From the NCBI GenBank assembly GCA_003506635.1, contig DNZB01000160.1, positions 676 to 18,577 on the forward strand: a DNA stretch of 17,902 nt, read 5' to 3'. A program made the translations under genes and the position numbers. This DNA is from Parvularcula sp. GTDB lineage: Bacteria > Pseudomonadota > Alphaproteobacteria > Caulobacterales > Parvularculaceae. The notes below the pieces were generated by a model that saw nothing but the letters and a program-made list of their open reading frames with translations, ran no database searches and was not told the origin of the DNA. This document shows, in pieces, positions 13,428 to 17,902 of this stretch; the stretch's first letter is position 1, and each line of letters begins with the position of its first letter.

Positions 13428-15433
13428 CCCTCAATCCTGACGCCAAAGGCGGCGGTGCGTTCCTCGCCGGGGAAATAGCGCTCATCGCCGAAAGCGAAGT
13501 CGCCGCGCTCTGCGTAGAGCCTGTCGAGGATGTTGCGCAAGGCGAAGGTGACGGCGAGGCGCTTCGTCGCCGACCACTGCGCGCGCAGATGCAGAAGATC
13601 GTGCCCGGGATAGGCCGCGCTGTTCGCCGCATCGAGGAAATAGCGCCCGAGATGCGCCCATTCGAGTTCAGCATCGAAGCGTGCGTCGCCCGACCTCCAG
13701 CGCGCCCGCGCGCCGGCGATCCAGCGCGGCGCCGTATCGACGTCGTCGCCGAACGAAATTGCTTCGGTCGCTTGCGGCGCGCTCAACACCGGCCTGTCGA
13801 AACGATAGGTGTGGCGGCCGTAACTCGCTTGCGCGTCGATCGAAAGGCCGAAGGGCAAATCAGCGCCGATCTCGGCCTCGCCGCCGACATGGCGCGTGCG
13901 CCCGTCATTGACATTGAACCCGTCGGCGTCGCGGAAGAAGAAATTGCGCTTCCACATGAAGTATCCCGCCGCTTCGTAGCGAAGCGCCCCGCGCGCGCCC
14001 TTGATCCCGAGTTCGAAGGCGTCAATCGTTTCCGGGCGCGCGGGATCAGCGGTCTGATTGATTTGCAGGCGATAAAGGTCCGTCGTCTGCGGGGGACGCG
14101 CGCCGCGCGCGTAACTCGAATAGATGAACGCGCCGCCGGCGTCGTAGCTCAGCGAAAATTTCGGGCTGACGGTCGTGAACGCGTCGCTCCGGCTCGGCGG
14201 CCGCAGGAACCGGCCGATTGCGCCGTCCGCGGCGAGGTTCTGATAGTCATAGCGCGTGTGATCGAGACGCGCCGCGGCGGTCGCGGAAAGCCCCGGCGCG
14301 ATCGCGACCGTCGCGCTCGCAAAAGGGGAGAGCGAAACCGCCTCGACCTCGTAATCGTAATGGACGCCCTCGGTGAAGGTTCCGACCGTCGGAATCTCCT
14401 GTACTTCCGACAGGTCGCCTTTCGTATATTCGGCGTCAAATCCGGCGATGAGGGAGAGTCCCTCTTCCTTATCCCAATAAAGCGCGCTTTGCGCGCCGAC
14501 GCTCCAATGCGCGTTCGATTCGAGCGCCTGGCTCGGAAAGAAGTGAAGGCGGAACGTCATGTCATTGGCGCGCGCGAAGGGCGTCACCGACAAAACGAGG
14601 CCGTCGCCCAGTTCCGCGTCGATGCGGCTTAGGAGCCGCGCGCCCTTCGCGTCTCTGAACGAATTCGGATTGGCGTTGCGCCTCCGCAGCGTTTCGTCGC
14701 GAAATGAGCGAGGCCCGACGACAAATCCCGCGGTCTCCTGATTGAGGTTGTAAAAAGCGCCGATGGTCGCGACAGCGACCCTTCCTTGCGACCAGTCATG
14801 CCGCAAGGTGAGCTTTTGCTGATCGGCGCCGCTGTCTTCGCGAAATCCCGGATCGTCGAGCAGCGAAAGCCCGGCGAAAAATCCATGCGCGCCGCGCGCG
14901 TCCGACAGGAAGGCGCGCCCCTTCACGCGGCCGATCGTATCGGCGCTCGTATCGAGGAAATAGCCGAAATCGTCGCCGGGCGCGCGCGAGATGATATTGA
15001 CGACGCCGTGAATGGCGTTCGCGCCGTAAGCGGCGCCCGAAGGGCCGCGAAGAATTTCGATGCGATCTGCGATTTCGGAATGCGCTTCCAATAGTTCGTT
15101 GACATTCGCAAAGCCCGCCGAGCGGAGCGGCACGCCGTCTTCAAGAAAGAGGAACGACCCCGCCCCCGCTCCGCCCGTCAGCACCGGCGAACGGATCGCG
15201 GTCAGATGCTCCTGCCCGTTGCCGCGGTGAATGAGAACGCCCGCCGCGCGATTGAGCGCCTCAGCCGGATGATCGGCGCTGATCCGCACCACGTCATCCG
15301 CCGACATCGTCGATACGCTAAAGGGCGCTGTCCCGGCGTTTTGGACGCGGCGTTCCCCGGAGACGACGATCTCATCGGCGCCCGGCTGAAGCAACAGCGC
15401 GGCGAGGCAGGCAAGACTCACAAAAGAACCCAC
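13424..15433 (-). CDS. TonB-dependent outer-membrane receptor
   Basis: A 669-residue outer-membrane active transporter powered by TonB-ExbBD. From the GTG at 15433 (GGGGA about 10 nt upstream) the product has a signal peptide of about 18 residues and then a TonB-box-like EIVVSGER (21-28). Next comes the plug domain (VLIHRGNGQEHLTAIRSPVLTGGAGAGSFLFLEDGVPLRS, IEILRGPSGAAYGANAIHGVVNIISR), then the 22-strand barrel ending NILDRLYAERGDFAFGDERYFPGEERTAAFGVRIEG. The frame is open to an ATG at 15532, but that adds 33 polar residues ahead of the signal. GTG at 15421 is a second possibility. The plug LRGPSGAAYGANAIHG is typical. Siderophore, vitamin or other cargo cannot be read; no metal-specific neighbour exists. 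Organised with a VOC gene upstream and a nitroreductase downstream. Confidence 0.93.
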   Translation of the reverse strand: MGSFVSLACLAALLLQPGADEIVVSGERRVQNAGTAPFSVSTMSADDVVRISADHPAEALNRAAGVLIHRGNGQEHLTAIRSPVLTGGAGAGSFLFLEDGVPLRSAGFANVNELLEAHSEIADRIEILRGPSGAAYGANAIHGVVNIISRAPGDDFGYFLDTSADTIGRVKGRAFLSDARGAHGFFAGLSLLDDPGFREDSGADQQKLTLRHDWSQGRVAVATIGAFYNLNQETAGFVVGPRSFRDETLRRRNANPNSFRDAKGARLLSRIDAELGDGLVLSVTPFARANDMTFRLHFFPSQALESNAHWSVGAQSALYWDKEEGLSLIAGFDAEYTKGDLSEVQEIPTVGTFTEGVHYDYEVEAVSLSPFASATVAIAPGLSATAAARLDHTRYDYQNLAADGAIGRFLRPPSRSDAFTTVSPKFSLSYDAGGAFIYSSYARGARPPQTTDLYRLQINQTADPARPETIDAFELGIKGARGALRYEAAGYFMWKRNFFFRDADGFNVNDGRTRHVGGEAEIGADLPFGLSIDAQASYGRHTYRFDRPVLSAPQATEAISFGDDVDTAPRWIAGARARWRSGDARFDAELEWAHLGRYFLDAANSAAYPGHDLLHLRAQWSATKRLAVTFALRNILDRLYAERGDFAFGDERYFPGEERTAAFGVRIEG

Positions 15434-15434
15434 A

Positions 15435-15469
15435 GGCGAAAGGTCCCCAAGGGTTAATCGACTTTCGCC
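15435..15469 (-). promoter_or_regulatory. Leader stem-loop immediately before the receptor start
   Basis: GGCGAAAG and CTTTCGCC form a perfect 8-bp stem around a 19-nt loop, and the 3' arm ends one base before the GTG start. The GGGGA ribosome-binding sequence sits in the loop, so folding could modulate translation. Just upstream is CCCCCGGGGG, a second dyad. I see no match to the cobalamin riboswitch or another known class in this short 61-bp leader. Confidence 0.4.
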
Positions 15470-15494
15470 CCCGGGGGGAAGTCCATCGCCTGTC

Positions 15495-15872
15495 CTATGG
15501 CGCGGCGACTCCCTGTCCGAACACGAAGACATTTCCGTCCGGAGCGCGGATCATGAATTCGCGTTGCCCATAATGCTGGTTGACCGGCCCCATCGTCTCG
15601 ACGCCCGCCGCTTTCAGACCCGGCGCGGTCTCACGCACGATCGCGTCGACGTCGTTGCAATCGACATAATACGCAAAGCCACGATGCGGCGGGAACGGCG
15701 CGCCGTCATCTTCCGTCGATTGCATCAGTCGAAACCCGACGCCTTCGCGATCGACATAGGCGTAATTCGCTTGCCGGAACCGGGGCTGAAACCCGATCAG
15801 CGCAAACCAGCGAAGCGCCGCTTCAAGATCGGCGCAATGCATGAACGGCGTGATCTGGCGGCAATTCGTCAT
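15495..15872 (-). CDS. VOC-superfamily (glyoxalase/bleomycin-resistance-like) protein
   Basis: A 125-residue vicinal-oxygen-chelate domain protein. It shows the paired beta-alpha-beta-beta-beta modules: ITPFMHCADLEAALRWFALIGFQPRFRQANYAYVDREGVGFRLMQS and then GFAYYVDCNDVDAIVRETAPGLKAAGVETMGPVNQHYGQREFMIRAPDGNVFVFGQ. The second half is typical of the small bleomycin-resistance-like proteins that bind or modify small molecules. Likely metal-site residues cannot be fixed by eye. Its stop lies 61 bp upstream of the TonB receptor start on the same strand, so it may be the first gene of that unit. No good Shine-Dalgarno precedes the ATG at 15872. The substrate is unknown. Confidence 0.85.
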   Translation of the reverse strand: MTNCRQITPFMHCADLEAALRWFALIGFQPRFRQANYAYVDREGVGFRLMQSTEDDGAPFPPHRGFAYYVDCNDVDAIVRETAPGLKAAGVETMGPVNQHYGQREFMIRAPDGNVFVFGQGVAAP

Positions 15873-15892
15873 GCGTTGGCCCCGGCGTCATC

Positions 15893-15928
15893 GACGGCCG
15901 AAGCCTGTTCGATAACGCCAGGGCCGTC
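15893..15928. repeat. Inverted repeat between the unknown membrane gene and the VOC gene
   Basis: GACGGCC (15893-15899) and GGCCGTC (15922-15928) are perfect 7-bp arms separated by 22 bases in the 110-bp gap. A weak terminator or an operator is possible; the long loop and absence of a T-run make either call tentative. Confidence 0.2.
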
Positions 15929-15982
15929 AATTGGCCGACGCCGAACAAATCCCGGCGAAAGTCCGCCCGCGCGCGCCCTGCG

Positions 15983-16561
15983 TCAACGGCTCGAATAAGT
16001 CATGCCGGAAACGTCGCAGAGGCTGCGCAACAGCCGGTCCACGGATTGAGCGCTGAGATTTCCGGCGATCACCGTGTCCTTGTGATCGGCATCGAGCACG
16101 ATTTCATATGTTCCGTCGGCAAGCGCCGACCATTCGCGCTCGAACCCTTCGTGCGCCGCGACCTGCGCATTCACGTCGGCGGCGGAGGGGCCGGTGAATA
16201 CGATGGTGCGCGCCGGCTGATCGGATTTCAAAGGATTGCGAACGAGTAGCCGTTTGACGGCGCTTCGCGCGTACGTCTTGCCGTTCACGTCGAACCCCGC
16301 TTCCGAGACGCGAATGACAGACTTTCGCCTGTGGGAGGCGGGGCGCTGATCTTTCAGGCCCGGCGCCATCACGAGAACTCCAGTCCCGATAGCCGCCCAG
16401 AAGAGGACCTCGCCAAGCAGTTCGCGCCACATCAGGCCGGCAAGGATGAAAGTCGCGCCCCCGCCGATCAACGACCAGACCCGCCGCGCGCCGCCCGGCG
16501 TCACTGTGAAAACCGTCGCGTTCCCTTCATTTGAAATTTCGACTGCCGCCGCTTTCGCCAT
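15983..16561 (-). CDS. Unknown protein with two membrane segments
   Basis: I do not recognise this 192-residue protein. A short polar N-terminus (about 1-27) leads into two hydrophobic helices (about 28-46 and 50-67), an inner-membrane hairpin. A soluble C-terminal domain of about 120 residues follows (SVIRVSEAGFDVNGKTYARSAVKRLLVRNPL onward), rich in short beta strands, reminiscent of small membrane proteins with PH-like domains; that is only a resemblance. GGAGG 8 nt before the ATG supports the start. It is the downstream neighbour of the DUF3592 gene (95 bp gap, same strand), and both are two-TM proteins with beta-rich soluble parts, so they may work together. Confidence 0.7.
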   Translation of the reverse strand: MAKAAAVEISNEGNATVFTVTPGGARRVWSLIGGGATFILAGLMWRELLGEVLFWAAIGTGVLVMAPGLKDQRPASHRRKSVIRVSEAGFDVNGKTYARSAVKRLLVRNPLKSDQPARTIVFTGPSAADVNAQVAAHEGFEREWSALADGTYEIVLDADHKDTVIAGNLSAQSVDRLLRSLCDVSGMTYSSR

Positions 16562-16656
16562 GATGCGCCCTCCCGAGGCTTTTCGTCAGCATACAGCGCA
16601 GAGGCCGCCGCCGTCGATGACGCGCGGTTGCGGCGCAGCGCAGCAAAAACAGCCGC

Positions 16657-17394
16657 TCAGCTCCCGAACGGAAGCATTGAGAAATCGAAGGCGTAAATCT
16701 TCGGGTCGCCGCGATCGACATAGACGCCGATCTCATCGCCGACCTTTATGTGCGGTGCGGGATCGACGCTGATCGGCTGGCTGACAAAACGCTCCGGCGC
16801 GCCCGTCGGTGGGTTGACCGACCGCGCCTCAAGCCGCCAGTACGCCGGCCCCCCCGATGCGGCGGCCGCTCGGACGGGGACAATGGCGGTGACGCGCGCC
16901 ATAACGCGCTCGCCGGTTTCGCGAAGCCGCTGCAGGCGCCGCGCGCCAGGCTGTCCCGGCAGCCGGCCTCCGCCCGTCGCCGCGCCGGAGAGCGTCCCGA
17001 CGAGAACGAAGGCGCCGCCCATCGCGCCGAGCAGCCCCGGCAGGAACCAGAGCTCCAGCGGCGTTCCGAGCCGGACGGTTTCCGGGTCATCCGGATTGAT
17101 CAGCACCGGCACGCGGTCGCCAACCTTGCCAGCGCGCGGATTGGACGCGACGTCGCCCGTCTTGCGGCGCGTTTCGTCTTCCGGGGTCACATATTCGACG
17201 ACCGGCGCGCGGGAATCGTCCCCGGCGAATCCGACAATCTCGCCCTCGACGCGGATCCATTCGCGCCGCGCCTCATCGGCGCGCAGCGCGAGAAAGAAAG
17301 CGAGCGCCAGAAGCCCCCAGCCGATCAAGGGCAGCAACCGTCGCGGACCATTTAGACTGGCCGCCAAGGCGCGTGCCGCCGCCCCTCGATCCAT
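16657..17394 (-). CDS. DUF3592-domain inner-membrane protein
   Basis: A 245-residue protein with two membrane helices (about 20-38 and 115-136). Between them lies a DUF3592-type domain: EWIRVEGEIVGFAGDDSRAPVVEYVTPEDETRRKTGDVASNPRAGKVGDRVPVLINPDDPETVRLG (about 45-110), with the characteristic (V/I)GDxVxVLxxPxxPExxRL ending. After the second helix is a related-looking beta domain (ERVMARVTAIVPVRAAAA through KVGDEIGVYVDRGDPKIYAF), suggesting an internal repeat of the module. Function of the family is unknown. The start is ATG at 17394 with GGGGTG just upstream, and the gene lies 29 bp after the cyclophilin stop on the same strand. Confidence 0.8.
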   Translation of the reverse strand: MDRGAAARALAASLNGPRRLLPLIGWGLLALAFFLALRADEARREWIRVEGEIVGFAGDDSRAPVVEYVTPEDETRRKTGDVASNPRAGKVGDRVPVLINPDDPETVRLGTPLELWFLPGLLGAMGGAFVLVGTLSGAATGGGRLPGQPGARRLQRLRETGERVMARVTAIVPVRAAAASGGPAYWRLEARSVNPPTGAPERFVSQPISVDPAPHIKVGDEIGVYVDRGDPKIYAFDFSMLPFGS

Positions 17395-17423
17395 ATCACC
17401 CCATTGCGCGCGCGGGCGCAGCT

Positions 17424-17870
17424 TCAGGCCGCCGACCGGAAGCTTACGATCTTCGTCGGTTTGCGCGGCGGCTCCCCGCGTTCGGCCTTGTCGACGTTCT
17501 CCATGCCTTCGACGACTTCGCCCCAGACCGTGTATTTGCCGTCGAGGAACGCGGCGTCGTCAAAGCAGATGAAGAATTGGCTGTCGCCGGAATTCGGGTC
17601 ATTGGCGCGCGCCATCGAGCAGACGCCGCGCTGGTGCGATACGTCGTTGAATTCAGCGCCGAGCTTCTTGCCCGATCCGCCAGTCCCGTCGCCCCGTGGA
17701 CAGCCCATTTGCGCCATGAAGCCGTCGATCACGCGATGGAGCGACAGCCCGTCGTAAAAGCCGGCGTCGGCGAGCTCCTTGATGCGCGCAACGTGCCCCG
17801 GCGCCTTGTCGGGCCGCGTCTCGATGACGACGGCGCCGGTGTCGAGGGTGAGGATCATGCGATTGGTCAT
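17424..17870 (-). CDS. Cyclophilin-type peptidyl-prolyl cis-trans isomerase
   Basis: A 148-residue cyclophilin that catalyses proline isomerisation during protein folding. It lacks a signal peptide, so it is cytoplasmic. Diagnostic motifs are LSLHRVIDGFMAQMGCPRGDGTGGSG, with the catalytic arginine after the histidine, then CSMARANDPNSGDSQFFICFDDAAFLDGKYTVWGEVVEGMENVDKAERGEPP. The tryptophan of the cyclosporin site of eukaryotic cyclophilins has no clear counterpart, as is common in bacterial ones. The ATG overlaps the TGA of an upstream ORF by 4 nt. It is similar in size to PpiB. Confidence 0.94.
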   Translation of the reverse strand: MTNRMILTLDTGAVVIETRPDKAPGHVARIKELADAGFYDGLSLHRVIDGFMAQMGCPRGDGTGGSGKKLGAEFNDVSHQRGVCSMARANDPNSGDSQFFICFDDAAFLDGKYTVWGEVVEGMENVDKAERGEPPRKPTKIVSFRSAA

Positions 17871-17902
17871 AGCTCGATTTTCCCGTTGATGCGGCGCGGC
17901 GG
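17867..17902 (-). CDS. 3' end of an upstream gene (partial)
   Basis: The minus strand is open from the window edge through 11 codons ending in RRINGKIEL and TGA at 17869-17867, overlapping the cyclophilin ATG as ATGA. This is the usual translational-coupling arrangement, so a real gene probably enters from the right. There is too little sequence to name it. Confidence 0.4.
   Translation of the reverse strand, partial: PPRRINGKIEL

Noticed and set aside
13409..14632. 407-residue plus-strand ORF
   Set aside because: It lies antisense to the TonB receptor and its sequence has the Arg/Ala/Glu-rich look of a GC-rich shadow frame.
15434..15494. Cobalamin or other riboswitch before the TonB receptor
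   Set aside because: The leader is too short and lacks the B12-box; only a simple hairpin is visible.

Overview
The window is a GC-rich chromosomal segment from an alphaproteobacterium. The supporting signs are an ATP12-type F1-ATPase assembly factor, the degP-type protease / rarA / crcB / RluA-family synthase / atp12 gene order (familiar to me from alphaproteobacterial genomes), and an IF-3 N-terminus of alphaproteobacterial type. A Parvularculales/Caulobacterales-like source is a guess. I see no prophage, insertion sequence, CRISPR array or integrase. Coding density is high and no gap exceeds about 140 bp.

Layout, left to right. (1) 142-2960, minus strand: a GT4 and a GT9-like glycosyltransferase overlap by 4 nt, and infC follows behind its own likely promoter. 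infC has no ATG/GTG/TTG start that yields a full IF-3; the Shine-Dalgarno points to an ATA at 681. (2) 2988-4953: an alpha/beta hydrolase (plus) is divergent from the GT pair. After it come a tRNA-Leu(GAG) (minus), a very short FliN/SpoA-domain gene (minus) and lipB (plus). (3) 5070-5789: a secreted two-EF-hand protein (plus), whose 3' end overlaps the convergent ATP12 gene by 31 bp. (4) 5759-12707, all minus: YceI lipoprotein, cytochrome b561, second YceI lipoprotein, Do/HtrA protease, rarA, crcB, RluA/RluC-family synthase, ATP12. Most of these genes overlap or nearly touch. (5) 12807-15872, minus: VOC protein, TonB-dependent receptor and nitroreductase. (6) 15983-17902, minus: a two-TM unknown, a DUF3592 membrane protein, a cyclophilin, and the last codons of an upstream gene.

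Working together (inference). Block 4 begins with a redox/envelope module: a b561 cytochrome flanked by two YceI lipoproteins, a family known to bind isoprenoid lipids. It continues into housekeeping quality-control and repair genes. Block 5 looks like an uptake unit with two small accessory enzymes, substrate unknown. A near-perfect 20-bp dyad at 12772-12791 separates blocks 4 and 5 and overlaps a plausible -35 for the YceI/b561 operon, so it is the best operator candidate here. No clearly new multi-gene system is evident. The points most worth checking are the ATA-start infC, the YceI-b561-YceI sandwich with its dyad, the divergent-promoter palindrome at 2974-2986, and the orphan minimal FliN-like gene.
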